DNA of 64,000 nucleotides from Actinokineospora terrae (GTDB lineage Bacteria > Actinomycetota > Actinomycetes > Mycobacteriales > Pseudonocardiaceae), in NCBI RefSeq assembly GCF_900111175.1, contig NZ_FOGI01000009.1, positions 62,001 to 126,000 of the forward strand, written 5' to 3'. Positions 1 through 8,446 of the stretch are shown here, piece after piece. The translations under genes and the position numbers were made by a program. A model generated the notes under the pieces. That model did no database searches. It was not told the origin of the DNA and was given only the letters and a program-made list of their open reading frames with translations. Numbering within the stretch: the stretch's first letter is position 1; every line of letters begins with the position of its first letter.

Positions 1-44
1 TGGAGACTCGGACTCGACACACCACAACCGGCGAGGAGATCACG

Positions 45-407
45 ATGTTCACCGAGACCAAGGCCTTCAGCGGCTTCTCCGTCGACGACATCCCGACCGC
101 GGAACTGTTCTACGGCAGCACGCTCGGCCTGCGCGTCACGGAGGAGAACGGGATGCTGACCCTGCACCTCGGCGGTGGCGGCACGGTGCTGGTGTACCCG
201 AAGCCGAACCACGCGCCCGCCACGTTCACCGTGCTGAACTTCCCGGTCGCCGACATCGAGTCCGCTGTGGACGAACTGGTGGGGAAGGGGGTGCGGTTCG
301 AGCGGTACGAGAGCACTGATGAGCGGGGGATCATGCGGGGGTACGGGCCACCGATCGCGTGGTTCACGGATCCGGCGGGCAACGTCCTGTCGGTACTGGA
401 GGTCTAG
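45..407 (+). CDS. VOC-family (glyoxalase/bleomycin-resistance fold) protein
   Basis: A 120-residue protein the length of a single VOC domain, two beta-alpha-beta-beta-beta modules. The first module runs from about residue 8 (GFSVDDI, then FYGSTLGL) to 50. The second runs from about 60 and closes with the typical tail AWFTDPAGNVLSVLEV. Members bind a metal and act as lyases, dioxygenases or drug-binding proteins; the substrate cannot be read here. The ATG is preceded by a good ribosome site (GAGGAG, 8 nt upstream). The gene stands alone, with convergent genes to its right. The fold is clear; the function is open. Confidence 0.85.
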   Translation: MFTETKAFSGFSVDDIPTAELFYGSTLGLRVTEENGMLTLHLGGGGTVLVYPKPNHAPATFTVLNFPVADIESAVDELVGKGVRFERYESTDERGIMRGYGPPIAWFTDPAGNVLSVLEV

Positions 408-429
408 CGCGACGTGAGGTCTGTCGCGC
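407..429. terminator. weak hairpin after the VOC gene
   Basis: A 7-bp perfect stem (GCGCGAC / GTCGCGC) with a 9-nt loop starts on the last base of the stop codon. It lies between two convergent genes, so it could terminate either one. There is no T tract. Confidence 0.35.
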
Positions 430-471
430 CGGCTCTCGCTCCCCTGCCGCTGGGGGTGGGCTGCGACCGGG

Positions 472-1017
472 TCAGGTGGTGCTGAGGTAAGTGCTGACCT
501 TGTCATGGGTGACCCCCAGGGACGTCAGTGCTTCCGCGGCTACCCCGCCTGCCTTGAGCAGGGCGAGGAGGACGTGCTCGTCGCCGATGGACTTGTCGCC
601 GCGGGCCAGGGCCTCGCGGAGGCTGTACTCCAGGACGCGCTTGGCGTCGCGCGAGAACGGGACCCGCCACCGGGGGCCGATCGACCGGGGACGCTTGGGC
701 GTGCCGCTGAGCGCACCCGTTCCGTGGGTCTGCTCGACCGCGGCGACGACCGCCTCGACGTCGATGCCGAACTCGCCGAGTGCGGCCGTGTCGGCCTCGG
801 ACAACCCGCCGCGCCTGCGGATGGCGTCGATGGCCGCCTTGGCCGAGGCCGTGGTCACGGCGTGGTGGGCGAGGACGTCGGTGCCGCGGCTGCCGTCCTG
901 CTTGAGGAGCGCGAGCAGCAGGTGCTCGGGCTCGATCCGCGCCGCCTCGTCCTGCTCGGCGAGGTAGACCCCATCCCGCACGATGACCCTGGCCGCTGTG
1001 GTGAACCGCTCGAACAT
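472..1017 (-). CDS. stand-alone Clp N-terminal domain protein
   Basis: A 181-residue protein with Clp_N-type repeats and no AAA+ ATPase module. The first half-repeat is at residues 1-45 (MFERFTTAARVIVRDG, then EPEHLLLALLKQ). The second is at about 115-175 (FSRDAKRVLEYSLREAL, then GDEHVLLALLKAGG). In ClpA/ClpC these domains bind substrates and adaptors. A free copy probably binds peptides or adaptors without unfolding activity. The ATG directly abuts the TAG of the upstream HTH gene (gap 0), so the two are translationally coupled and share the operators at 1231-1273. Domain assignment is strong; the role is inferred. Confidence 0.88.
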   Translation of the reverse strand: MFERFTTAARVIVRDGVYLAEQDEAARIEPEHLLLALLKQDGSRGTDVLAHHAVTTASAKAAIDAIRRRGGLSEADTAALGEFGIDVEAVVAAVEQTHGTGALSGTPKRPRSIGPRWRVPFSRDAKRVLEYSLREALARGDKSIGDEHVLLALLKAGGVAAEALTSLGVTHDKVSTYLSTT

Positions 1018-1227
1018 CTAATTCCTCCCGTACTTCTTGTGCACGGCCTGCTTGCTCACACCGAGCTCGGCCGCGATCTCCTGCCATGACCACCCATTGA
1101 GCCGCGCGCTGCGCACCTGCACCGCCTCCAACTGCTCGAGCAGCTTCCGCAGTGCGGCAACCGCGCGGAGCCCCACCCGGGGATCCCGATCACCAGCCGC
1201 GCTGGCCAACTGTGTCGCTTCAGCCAT
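1018..1227 (-). CDS. small HTH DNA-binding regulator
   Basis: A 69-residue protein that is almost only a helix-turn-helix. A helical N-terminal half (residues 15-40) is followed by WSWQEIAAELGVSKQAVHKK (46-65), a textbook sigma-r4/RsfA-like HTH. It is the first gene of a two-gene unit with the Clp N-domain protein. Its start is only 4 bp from the first of two perfect 16-bp palindromes, which overlap a good promoter, so it very likely represses its own operon. The partner may modulate it, but nothing in the sequence proves contact between the two. Confidence 0.85.
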   Translation of the reverse strand: MAEATQLASAAGDRDPRVGLRAVAALRKLLEQLEAVQVRSARLNGWSWQEIAAELGVSKQAVHKKYGRN

Positions 1228-1230
1228 GCC

Positions 1231-1246
1231 GTCAACCTATGTTGAC
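1231..1246. promoter_or_regulatory. operator palindrome O1
   Basis: A perfect inverted repeat, GTCAAC-CTAT-GTTGAC. It covers the -10 region of the promoter for the HTH/Clp_N operon and ends 4 bp before the HTH start. The same half-sites recur in O2, 27 bp away centre to centre (about 2.6 helical turns). Confidence 0.8.
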
Positions 1247-1262
1247 GGCGGCTATTTGTCAA
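1234..1262 (-). promoter_or_regulatory. promoter of HTH/Clp_N operon (leaderless)
   Basis: Read leftward: TTGACA (1262-1257), a 17-bp spacer, then TAGGTT (1239-1234), followed 6 nt later by the ATG of the HTH gene. The start of transcription should fall on or next to the ATG, giving a leaderless mRNA. This fits the absence of a ribosome-binding site. Both boxes lie within the two operators. Confidence 0.7.
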
Positions 1263-1273
1263 CCACAGTTGAC
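1258..1273. promoter_or_regulatory. operator palindrome O2
   Basis: A perfect inverted repeat, GTCAAC-CACA-GTTGAC, with the same half-sites as O1 and a different spacer. It covers the -35 box. The pair suggests cooperative binding by two dimers, most likely of the adjacent HTH protein. Confidence 0.8.
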
Positions 1274-1549
1274 GCCCGGAGATGGGGCCGCGAGGCGTGG
1301 ATGCCGCATGTCCGCCAGCCAGCTTGGGCACGCAGCGCCGGGAATCGAGCTGAGGTGGCTGCCGCGCGCCCGGGGCGAGGGGTGGCGACGGGTGGGCGGG
1401 TTTCGTTCGGTCGGGGTGAGGCGCTGGGCGGGGTTGGGAGGTTGGGTGAGGGGAGGGATGGACCGAATGGAGGGTTGGCGCGGGTGGGAGGTGTTGATCT
1501 CGGGGTGAGTGTTGGGCGAGGTGATCAGGATGGTGGGAGCATCGGGGGT
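1274..1549. other. intergenic, G-rich on the + strand
   Basis: A gap between divergent genes. From about 1370 to 1545 the + strand is strongly G-rich, with many GGGTGG/GGGAGG runs. No RNA, repeat unit or clear hairpin was seen. The reading frame of the downstream gene stays open through it, but the composition is not coding-like. Confidence 0.4.
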
Positions 1550-2359
1550 ATGCCGGAGATCGCGGTGGCGGAGGCGGCGGGTGTGGGGCTGGGTGGCCAG
1601 TGGCGGCCCAGTGAGGACGTCGTGTTGGTGATGCCGGACGCGGTGGTGCTGTTGGACGGGGCCACTTCGATGCGGGATGACCTGCCCAGCGGGGGTGTGT
1701 TCGCGGGGGAGCTCGGGGCCCAGGTCGTGGCGCGGATGGCGGCGGCGCCGGAGTTGGACCTGGGGGACCTGTTGGCGGGGGCCATTCGGTCGGTCGCGCG
1801 GGGGAATGGGTTCACGCCGGGGGACAGTCCGTGTAGCACTGTGGCGATTGTCCGGTGGGACGACGAGGTGGTCGAGGCACTCGTGTTGGCTGACAGTCCG
1901 GTTGTGGCGTTCGCCCCTGAGGCGGATGTCTTAGCCGATACGCGATTACGGCACGTGCCGCGTGGGAGCTACCGCGACCGGTTACGTAGAGGTGGCGGCT
2001 ATTCGGCAGACCACGTGGCCGCACTACGGGCCTCGGCTCGCAAGACCTCGGCTTTGCGGAACCAAGAGGGTGGTTACTGGGTGGCGGAGGCCGTGCCCGC
2101 GGCGGCGCACCGGGCGGTGCGGCGGGTGTGGCCGCGGCAGGACGTGCGGTCGGTGCTCATGGCCAGCGACGGAGTGTCGTGCGGCGTTGACGACTACCGG
2201 TTGTTCGGGTGGGAACAGGTGCTCGACCTGGCCACCGCCTCTGGCCCGCAGGCGGTCCTGGACGTCGTGCGGGAAGCGGAGCGGGAGGACCCGGAGGGCC
2301 TGAAGTGGCCCAGGCCGAAGCCGCACGACGACCAGGCCCTCGTGGTCATCTCCTTCTAG
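1550..2359 (+). CDS. PP2C-type protein phosphatase-like protein
   Basis: A 269-residue protein with PP2C (PPM) landmarks. An early metal-binding loop (VVLLDGATS) is followed by a Gly-rich segment GGVFAGELG, a central MASDGVSCG, and a C-terminal DDQALVVISF, the usual last metal-site Asp plus beta strand. It probably dephosphorylates Ser/Thr residues in a signalling pathway. The cognate kinase is not adjacent; pknG at 51.5 kb is the only Ser/Thr kinase seen. The open frame extends far upstream (to 1037), but those codons lie over the promoter and operators of the divergent gene. The ATG at 1550, after GGGGGT, is the plausible start. Confidence 0.72.
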   Translation: MPEIAVAEAAGVGLGGQWRPSEDVVLVMPDAVVLLDGATSMRDDLPSGGVFAGELGAQVVARMAAAPELDLGDLLAGAIRSVARGNGFTPGDSPCSTVAIVRWDDEVVEALVLADSPVVAFAPEADVLADTRLRHVPRGSYRDRLRRGGGYSADHVAALRASARKTSALRNQEGGYWVAEAVPAAAHRAVRRVWPRQDVRSVLMASDGVSCGVDDYRLFGWEQVLDLATASGPQAVLDVVREAEREDPEGLKWPRPKPHDDQALVVISF

Positions 2360-2375
2360 GAACACCGCGAAAAGG

Positions 2376-2410
2376 CCGGACCGCCGAGGGGGGAGGTCTC
2401 GGCGGTCCGG
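2376..2410. terminator. bidirectional terminator
   Basis: A 13-bp perfect stem (CCGGACCGCCGAG and its complement) with a 9-nt G-rich loop. It lies exactly between the convergent stops of the PP2C gene (2359) and the UDP-sugar dehydrogenase gene (2437). Confidence 0.85.
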
Positions 2411-2436
2411 GAGAGGGAGAGCGGTGCTCAGCAGGC

Positions 2437-3744
2437 CTACGGCTTGCCCAGGCCGATCCACTCGAAGCCCGCCCGGCGAGCCACGGCCGGGTCCAGCAGG
2501 TTCCTGGTGTCCACGACGATCGGGTTGCGGACCGACTCGGCCAGGCGCTGCCAGTCCAGCGAGCGGAACTCGGGCCACTCGGTCAGCACGATGACGGCCT
2601 CCGCGTCCTTCGCCGCCTGGTACGGGTCGTCCGACACGGTGACCGAGGACAGGTCCGGGTTCTGGGTGTCCGGGCGCAGCGCCGGGTCGTAGCCGACCAG
2701 GTCGGCACCCGCCTGGCGGAGCAGCGCGGCCACGGCCAGGGCCGGGGAGTCGCGCAGGTCGTCGGTGCCCGCCTTGAACGTCAGGCCGAACAGGGCCAGC
2801 CTGCGGCGCGAGAGCGAGCCGTTGCGCTTGCCGGTGACCGCGAGCCTGACCTTCTCCACCATCCGCTGGCGCTGGCGGGTGTTGGTGTCGATGGTGGCCC
2901 TGATCAGCCGGAACTCGAAGTCGGCGGCGTCCGCGAGCTGCAGCATCGCCGAGGTGTCCTTGGGCAGGCACGACCCGCCCCAGCCCGGGCCGGGCTGGAG
3001 GAAGGCCTGGCCGATGCGCTTGTCGTAGCCCATGCCCTCGGTGACGTCGGTGATGTTCGCGCCGAGCCGGTCGCACAGCTCGGCCACCGCGTTGACGTAG
3101 GACAGCTTCATCGCCAGGAAGCAGTTGGCCGCGTACTTGACCAGCTCGGCGCTGGGGGCGTCGGTCAGCACCGTCGGCGCGCCGAGCTTGGCGTACAGGG
3201 CGGCCACGCGCTCGGCGGCGTCCTGCTTGCTGCCGCCGACCACGATGCGGTCCGGGTTGAGGAAGTCGAAGACCGCGCTGCCCTCGCGCAGGAACTCCGG
3301 GTTCGACACCACGGCCACGTCGGTGCGGTCGAGCAGCTCCTCGGTGCGGTCGGCGGTCCCGACCGGCACGGTGGACTTGTTGACCACCACGCAGTCCGCG
3401 GGCAGCAGCGCGCGGACCTCCTCGATCACCGACTCGACGATGCTCAGGTCCGCCACGCCGCCCACGCCCATCGGGGTGGGCACGCACAGGAACATGACCT
3501 CCGGCTCGTGCCGCACGGCCGAGGCCGCGCCGAGCACGAAGGTGAGCCGACCGGCGGCGATGCCCTCGGCGACCAGGTCGGCGAGGCCGGGCTCCAGGAT
3601 GTCGACCTCACCGCGGGTCAGCCGGGCGACCTTGTCGGCGTCGACGTCGGCGCACACCACGTCGTGGCCGAGGGAGGCCAGGCAGGCCCCCGTGGTCAGC
3701 CCCACATACCCGGTGCCGATCACGGCGATCCGTCGTACGAACAT
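2437..3744 (-). CDS. ugd: UDP-glucose/UDP-sugar 6-dehydrogenase
   Basis: A 435-residue, NAD-dependent four-electron dehydrogenase that turns a UDP-hexose into the UDP-uronic acid for surface polysaccharide. It has the Rossmann motif IGTGYVGLTTG (residues 9-19), STVPVGT (about 124-130) and the catalytic loop GPGWGGSCLPKD (252-263) with nucleophile Cys259. Length and motifs fit Ugd/TuaD. UDP-GlcNAc (WbpA-like use) cannot be excluded. The ATG at 3744 is chosen because GGGGAGAGG lies just upstream and the Rossmann motif follows directly. An in-frame start 43 codons upstream would add a non-homologous Arg-rich tail. It sits 29 bp after the GT4 gene, as the second gene of a two-gene unit. Confidence 0.93.
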   Translation of the reverse strand: MFVRRIAVIGTGYVGLTTGACLASLGHDVVCADVDADKVARLTRGEVDILEPGLADLVAEGIAAGRLTFVLGAASAVRHEPEVMFLCVPTPMGVGGVADLSIVESVIEEVRALLPADCVVVNKSTVPVGTADRTEELLDRTDVAVVSNPEFLREGSAVFDFLNPDRIVVGGSKQDAAERVAALYAKLGAPTVLTDAPSAELVKYAANCFLAMKLSYVNAVAELCDRLGANITDVTEGMGYDKRIGQAFLQPGPGWGGSCLPKDTSAMLQLADAADFEFRLIRATIDTNTRQRQRMVEKVRLAVTGKRNGSLSRRRLALFGLTFKAGTDDLRDSPALAVAALLRQAGADLVGYDPALRPDTQNPDLSSVTVSDDPYQAAKDAEAVIVLTEWPEFRSLDWQRLAESVRNPIVVDTRNLLDPAVARRAGFEWIGLGKP

Positions 3745-3773
3745 CAGTACCTCTCCCCTGCGCTGGTGCGCAG

Positions 3774-5159
3774 TCAGCTCTGGCCGCGGACCGGCTCGGT
3801 CGCGATGATGCGAGTCGCGGCGAACTCGCGCAACGCCGCGTCGTCCCGCAGGTCGACGAGCTGGTTGCCCCACTGGTCGCGCAGCTCGTCGGTGGTGATC
3901 CCGGACCTGCGGTCCACGCTCGGCCAGCCGTCCGGGAAGGGTCCCGCCGACGGGAAGCCGAGAAGTTCGTCATACACCCCGACGTAGGCCTGCGCCTGCG
4001 GGCGCCAGTCCAGCACCTGCTCGGCCCGGCGGCGACCCGCGCTGCCCAGCTCGGCCCGGCGCTCGGGGTCGTCGGCCAGTTCGAGCACCGCGTCGGCGAG
4101 GCCGTCGCTGTCGCCCGGCTCGACGTAGACCGCGCAGTCGCCGCCGGAGACGACCGTCTCGGTCAGGCGGTAGGCGACGACCGGTAGGGCGTACGCCATG
4201 TACTCCATGGTCTTGTTCATCGTGGACACGTCGTTGAGCGGGCTGCGCGGGTCCGGCGAGAGGCCGACCGACGCCGCGGACAGGTAGCCGGCGATCTTCT
4301 CCGGCCCGACCCGGCCGGTGAACTCGACGTAGTCGTCGAGGCCGAGGTCGGTGCTCTGCTGCTTGAGCTCGTCGAGGCAGTCGCCGAAGCCGAGCAGCAC
4401 GAAGCGGAAGTCGCGGCGGCCGTGGTGGTGCACGATCCGGTCGGCGGCGAGCAGCACGCCGTCGACGCCGTCCTGCGGGCCCATGATGCCCAGGTAGGCG
4501 ACCAGGTGCTTGCCGCCGCGGCGGAGGTCCTGGTCGGCGTACACGGGCCGCATGACGGACGTGTCGGGGCCGGAGCGCACGACGGTGGTGTGCTCGCGCT
4601 TCACCCCGCCGCGGTTGACCGCGATGTCCTGGTAGGACGTGTTGGTGGAGATAACCCGGTCGGCCGTGCGGAAAGTCCGGCGCTCCAACCACTTGAGGAC
4701 GGCGAGCTGGACCTTGCCCGCGAGCTTGGTCGGCTCGCCGAAGCGCGACCGGAACACCTCGGGGTTGAGGTCGTGGTGGTCGAAGACGAACTTCACCCCA
4801 TCGAGCTTCCACGGCAGCGCGAGCGCCCAGTACGTGTCCGGCGGGTTGCACGCCTGCATCACGTGGAAGCGGGCGCGGCGGCGGACCTTGAGGCTCAGCG
4901 CCGCGGTGCGCAGCCAGCAGTAGACGAACTCCCATGCGTACCCGGCGACGCCGTCGGCCTGCTTGGGCGGGGCGTACTTGTAGAGGTGGACGCCATCGAG
5001 CACGGCGTACGCCGGGTCACCCGGCCCCTTCGGGCAGATGACCGACACCTCGTAGCCCGCGGCTCTGAGCGCCTTGCACTCCAACCACACCCGCCGGTCT
5101 AGCGGGACGGGCAGGTTCTGCACGATGATCAGGACGTGCGGGGCCCTCTGACGGCTCAC
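3774..5159 (-). CDS. GT4-family glycosyltransferase
   Basis: A 461-residue GT-B retaining glycosyltransferase. The N-terminal acceptor domain begins with PLDRRVWLECKALRAAGYEV (about residues 18-37), common in WcaI/CapM-like enzymes. The C-terminal donor domain carries FTGRVGPEKIAGYLSAASV, then MNKTMEYMAYALPVVAY (about 312-328), the usual E-rich nucleotide-sugar site, and VEPGDSDGLADAV. About 50 residues past the domain end the sequence is non-canonical. It is cytoplasmic and membrane-associated, and adds a sugar to the lipid-linked repeat. It is transcribed with ugd, so a uronic acid donor is reasonable but unproven. Confidence 0.87.
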   Translation of the reverse strand: MSRQRAPHVLIIVQNLPVPLDRRVWLECKALRAAGYEVSVICPKGPGDPAYAVLDGVHLYKYAPPKQADGVAGYAWEFVYCWLRTAALSLKVRRRARFHVMQACNPPDTYWALALPWKLDGVKFVFDHHDLNPEVFRSRFGEPTKLAGKVQLAVLKWLERRTFRTADRVISTNTSYQDIAVNRGGVKREHTTVVRSGPDTSVMRPVYADQDLRRGGKHLVAYLGIMGPQDGVDGVLLAADRIVHHHGRRDFRFVLLGFGDCLDELKQQSTDLGLDDYVEFTGRVGPEKIAGYLSAASVGLSPDPRSPLNDVSTMNKTMEYMAYALPVVAYRLTETVVSGGDCAVYVEPGDSDGLADAVLELADDPERRAELGSAGRRRAEQVLDWRPQAQAYVGVYDELLGFPSAGPFPDGWPSVDRRSGITTDELRDQWGNQLVDLRDDAALREFAATRIIATEPVRGQS

Positions 5160-5356
5160 GGGGACCTCTTCCTGGGATGGACCACTACAGCTGAGTTCGC
5201 TCGATCGGGTATATCGGTTACCGGCGGTGCGAGTTGACCGCGCGACTACCCACCAAAGATTCGGTCCAGTTCGGCACCTTGTTACACACCGTGGTCGTTT
5301 TCCGATACGCGGGTCGAGGCGCCGCGGCGAAGCGGTCTAGCTGCGGAGGTGTTCGG

Positions 5357-6595
5357 GTGTACGTTGCGTCGACCAGGCAGACCAAGGTGTCGCCGTCGGA
5401 CGGTGGAGTCAGGCCGAGCCGGGTGCCGACCACGGTGGTGCTGCTGGGCACGGTGAGCCTGCTCACAGACATCTCCTCGGAGATGGTGACGGCGTTCCTG
5501 CCGATCTACGTGATCTTCAACTTGCAGATGAGCTACCTGCAGCTCGGCCTGCTCGACGGCATCTACACCGGCGCGACCGCGGTGCTGCGGCTGGTCGGCG
5601 GGCACGTCTCCGACCGGGTGCACCGGCACAAGGCGGTCGCGGTCGTCGGGTACGGCATGTCGGCGGTCACCAAGCTGGCGTTCCCGGCGATCGGCGCGTC
5701 CTCGGTCGGCCTCGGCGGCGTGCTGGCGGTCGACCGGGCGGGCAAGGGCCTGCGCACCGCCCCCCGCGACGCGCTGATCTCCCTGGTTACACCCAAGGAA
5801 CGGCTCGGCGAGGCGTTCGGCGTGCACCGCACGATGGACACCGTCGGCGCGCTGCTCGGTCCACTCGCGACCTTCGCGCTGCTGAGCTGGGTGACCACCA
5901 GGCCGGACCCGATCTTCATGATCAGCTTCTGCTTCGCCGCGCTCGGTGTGATCGTGCTCATCTTCTTCGTCCGCCAGCCCAAGCTCGAGCGCGTCCCCGG
6001 CAAGGTGGTCACCCTGCGTGCCACCGCGGAACTGCTGCGCAACAAGGGCATGCGCCGGACCACCATCGCCGCCGGGCTGCTCGGCCTGGCGACGATCTCC
6101 GACGCGTTCGTGTTCGTGGTGCTCCAGCGGGTGTCCGGGGTGTCGCCGACCTGGCTGGCGCTGATGCCGGTCGGCACCGCGCTGACCTTCCTGCTGGCCG
6201 CGACCCCGCTGGGCAAGCTGGCCGACCGGGCCGGGCGCTGGCGGATGTTCTTCGCCGGGCACGTGCTGCTGCTCGCGGTGTACCTGCTGCTGCTCGGGCC
6301 GATCTCCGGGGTGCCGCTGGTGCTGGTCACGGTCGCGCTGCACGGGCTGTTCTACGCCGCCACCGACGGCGTGCTGATGGCGCACGGGGCGACCCTGGTG
6401 CCCGAGCACCTGCGGGCGAGCGGCCTGTCGATCGTGCAGACCGGCCAGGCCCTCGCGCGGTTCGCCTCGTCGGTGTGCTTCGGTCTGTTCCTCACGAGCT
6501 TCGCCTTCAGCACGGCGGTGCTCATCTCGATCAGCACGATGACGATCGCACTGGTCGGCGTGTTCCTGCTCATCCGCCCGGAGGTCTCGCGGTGA
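5357..6595 (+). CDS. MFS transporter
   Basis: A 412-residue, twelve-helix major facilitator. The first helix starts at VVLLGTVSLLTDISSEM. The loop 2-3 signature reads RLVGGHVSDRVHR, and a second copy after the central loop reads LGKLADRAGR. The DISSEM motif is typical of a YfkF/UMF-like subgroup of unknown substrate. The GTG at 5357 is preceded by GGAGG at 7 nt. The open frame upstream has no ribosome site and a poor protein sequence. It overlaps the next gene by GTGA, so the two are coupled. It may export a metabolite or glycan part; the substrate cannot be inferred. Confidence 0.85.
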   Translation: MYVASTRQTKVSPSDGGVRPSRVPTTVVLLGTVSLLTDISSEMVTAFLPIYVIFNLQMSYLQLGLLDGIYTGATAVLRLVGGHVSDRVHRHKAVAVVGYGMSAVTKLAFPAIGASSVGLGGVLAVDRAGKGLRTAPRDALISLVTPKERLGEAFGVHRTMDTVGALLGPLATFALLSWVTTRPDPIFMISFCFAALGVIVLIFFVRQPKLERVPGKVVTLRATAELLRNKGMRRTTIAAGLLGLATISDAFVFVVLQRVSGVSPTWLALMPVGTALTFLLAATPLGKLADRAGRWRMFFAGHVLLLAVYLLLLGPISGVPLVLVTVALHGLFYAATDGVLMAHGATLVPEHLRASGLSIVQTGQALARFASSVCFGLFLTSFAFSTAVLISISTMTIALVGVFLLIRPEVSR

Positions 6596-7557
6596 AGGAC
6601 TGGTTCGTACGGAACCGGATCGTGGTCGGGGTAACCGCGATGGTCGTGGTGATCGCCCTCGGGGTGGTCTACGTGGTGGCGACGGTGCGCGACCAACAGG
6701 CAGCGGCGACGCAGCCCGGGGCCGCGGTGGCCAGCGGCCTGACCTTCGTCGACAACGGCGGGGGCCAGAACCTAGTGTCGACATTGGACGCTTCCGGCAA
6801 GAGGACGCCAGGGTCCCTGAAGTGTCTACGCGTGTACACGGCCGCTGGTACGACCGTCTGCCTGCGGATGGGCCTACCTGGCGCGTACGAGGCCGCGGTG
6901 TACGTCGACGGCAAGGAGGTCCGGACGGTGCCACTGCCTGGTACGCCTTCGCGCGCGCGGGTGTCGGCGTCCGGCAAGATCGTGTCGTGGACCGTGTTCG
7001 TGACCGGTGACTCCTACCTGGCGCCGGGCGGGTTCTCGACCCGTACTGGGGTGCTGGACCTGCGCTCTGGCGAACTGGTGGAGTCGCTGGAGGCCTTCTC
7101 GATGACGATCGAGGGCGTGCCGGACAAGCGCGTCAACGAGAACTACTGGGGCGTCACAGTGGCCTCGGACGACAACACGTTCTACGCGACCCTGGGGTCG
7201 AGCAACACCACCTGGCTGATCAAGGGCGATCTCAAGGCGCGGTCGATGGTGACCGTCCGCCAGTCCGCCGAATGCCCGTCGCTGTCCCCGGACCAGACCC
7301 GGGTCGCGTACAAGAAGCGCGGCGGACGGCTGGGGACTTGGCAGTTGTTCGTGCTCGACCTGGCGTCGGGCAAGGAGACGCAACTGCCCGGGTCCGATGG
7401 GGTGGACGACCAGGCTGCTTGGCTGAACCCGACCACTTTGGCTTACGCGAAGGTCCAGCAGGGCGGCGCTCCCACGATTTACGAATCGGCCGCGGATGGC
7501 TCGGGGCAACCACGGGAATTGGTCGCAGCCGCTTCTTCGCCGGGACCGGTGGCTTAG
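6592..7557 (+). CDS. membrane-anchored TolB-like beta-propeller protein
   Basis: A 321-residue protein with one N-terminal membrane anchor (about residues 8-33, RIVVGVTAMVVVIALGVVYVVATV) and an extracytoplasmic domain of repeated WD40/TolB-like blades. Examples are SLSPDQTRVAYKKRGG, WQLFVLDLASGKETQLP and AAWLNPTTLAYAKVQQ. Such proteins usually act as binding scaffolds at the cell surface. The GTG start overlaps the stop of the MFS gene (GTGA), which implies co-expression and a possible shared role. No enzymatic motif is visible. Confidence 0.7.
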   Translation: MKDWFVRNRIVVGVTAMVVVIALGVVYVVATVRDQQAAATQPGAAVASGLTFVDNGGGQNLVSTLDASGKRTPGSLKCLRVYTAAGTTVCLRMGLPGAYEAAVYVDGKEVRTVPLPGTPSRARVSASGKIVSWTVFVTGDSYLAPGGFSTRTGVLDLRSGELVESLEAFSMTIEGVPDKRVNENYWGVTVASDDNTFYATLGSSNTTWLIKGDLKARSMVTVRQSAECPSLSPDQTRVAYKKRGGRLGTWQLFVLDLASGKETQLPGSDGVDDQAAWLNPTTLAYAKVQQGGAPTIYESAADGSGQPRELVAAASSPGPVA

Positions 7558-7607
7558 CAGTTTCGGCCGGCAAGGCCACACAAAGCGATGAATTGAGAGT
7601 CGAACCC

Positions 7608-8324
7608 GTGTCATCAGCGAAGACCCTGGACTTGCAAGGACTCCACGTGCAGGAGTCCTTCGCAGGCCTCGATGTGGACCACTTCGACGCGATGTCGGCA
7701 CGGTTCGACCGGTGCGCTTTCGACAACACCAGAATCCGTCGCGCCTGCTTCGGGTCGGGGATCGAGGTCACCGAGTACGTGGACTGCTCGTTCGACGGCG
7801 CTCACATCAGCGCCCCGTCGCCTGGGGTGGCCCGCTTCGAGCGGTGCACGTTCCGCGGCAGTCGCTTGGTCAAGTGGCTCTGCGACTCGGTCGAGTTCAT
7901 CGACTGCGTGTTCACCGGGCGGATCAGCGAGGTCAACTTCACCGCGGCCGTCCCGCCGATGGACGCACGCCTCATCGGTCGAACGACCAACCGCTTCGAG
8001 CGCAACGACTTCAGTGCCGCCACCCTGGCCCACGTCGCGTTCCGCGACGGCATCGACCTGCTCGACCAGCGGTTGCCCACGACTGGCAGCTACCTGGTGG
8101 AGGACGGCGATGTCGTCATCCCGAAGATGCTCGCGCTCGCCAGGGCCTGGCCGGAGTCTCGCGCCAAGGACGCGGTCGTGGCCCACCTGGAAACGAAGTC
8201 GCTCTACCGGGGCGTCAGACAGCGGCATGTCCTGTTCACGGCCGCGAGCTGGGAGGGGAAGGCCTTCGCCGGGCTGGACGGGTACGAAAGGCTGGTGGAC
8301 CTCGCCCGCCTCGCGGGCGCGTGA
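7608..8324 (+). CDS. pentapeptide-repeat-like protein
   Basis: A 238-residue protein with degenerate five-residue repeats in its first 130 residues (ARFDRCAFDNTRIRRACF, then YVDCSFDGAHIS, FERCTFRGSRL, FIDCVFTGRISEVNF). This predicts a right-handed quadrilateral beta helix. The last 100 residues are different and probably alpha-helical. The GTG at 7608 is the first start in register with the repeats. It lies 50 bp after the propeller gene and may belong to the same transcript. The function of most such proteins is unknown; mimicry of DNA is known only for a few. Confidence 0.7.
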   Translation: MSSAKTLDLQGLHVQESFAGLDVDHFDAMSARFDRCAFDNTRIRRACFGSGIEVTEYVDCSFDGAHISAPSPGVARFERCTFRGSRLVKWLCDSVEFIDCVFTGRISEVNFTAAVPPMDARLIGRTTNRFERNDFSAATLAHVAFRDGIDLLDQRLPTTGSYLVEDGDVVIPKMLALARAWPESRAKDAVVAHLETKSLYRGVRQRHVLFTAASWEGKAFAGLDGYERLVDLARLAGA

Positions 8325-8392
8325 AACGCAGTCCGGAGGTCGTCCCCGGCTGACACGTACGCCCACGGGACGTGGCAGAGGTAGGCACAGCA

Positions 8393-8432
8393 GAAAGCCG
8401 CCGTCACCCGGGGGAAAGTGACGGCGGCTTTC
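8393..8432. terminator. strong bidirectional terminator
   Basis: A 15-bp perfect stem (GAAAGCCGCCGTCAC and its complement) with a 10-nt loop. The A-rich and T-rich stem ends serve both directions. It lies between the convergent genes ending at 8324 and 8447. Confidence 0.9.
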
Positions 8433-8446
8433 GGGGAGCCCTGGAC

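Noticed and set aside
1037..1549. A 171-codon N-terminal extension of the PP2C-like protein
   Set aside because: It would cover the promoter and both operators of the divergent gene and is low-complexity Gly/Arg-rich. The PP2C domain begins at 1550.
2209..3987. A rightward open frame of about 590 codons opposite the UDP-sugar dehydrogenase
   Set aside because: Shadow of the real gene; Ala/Arg/Gly-rich with no motif.
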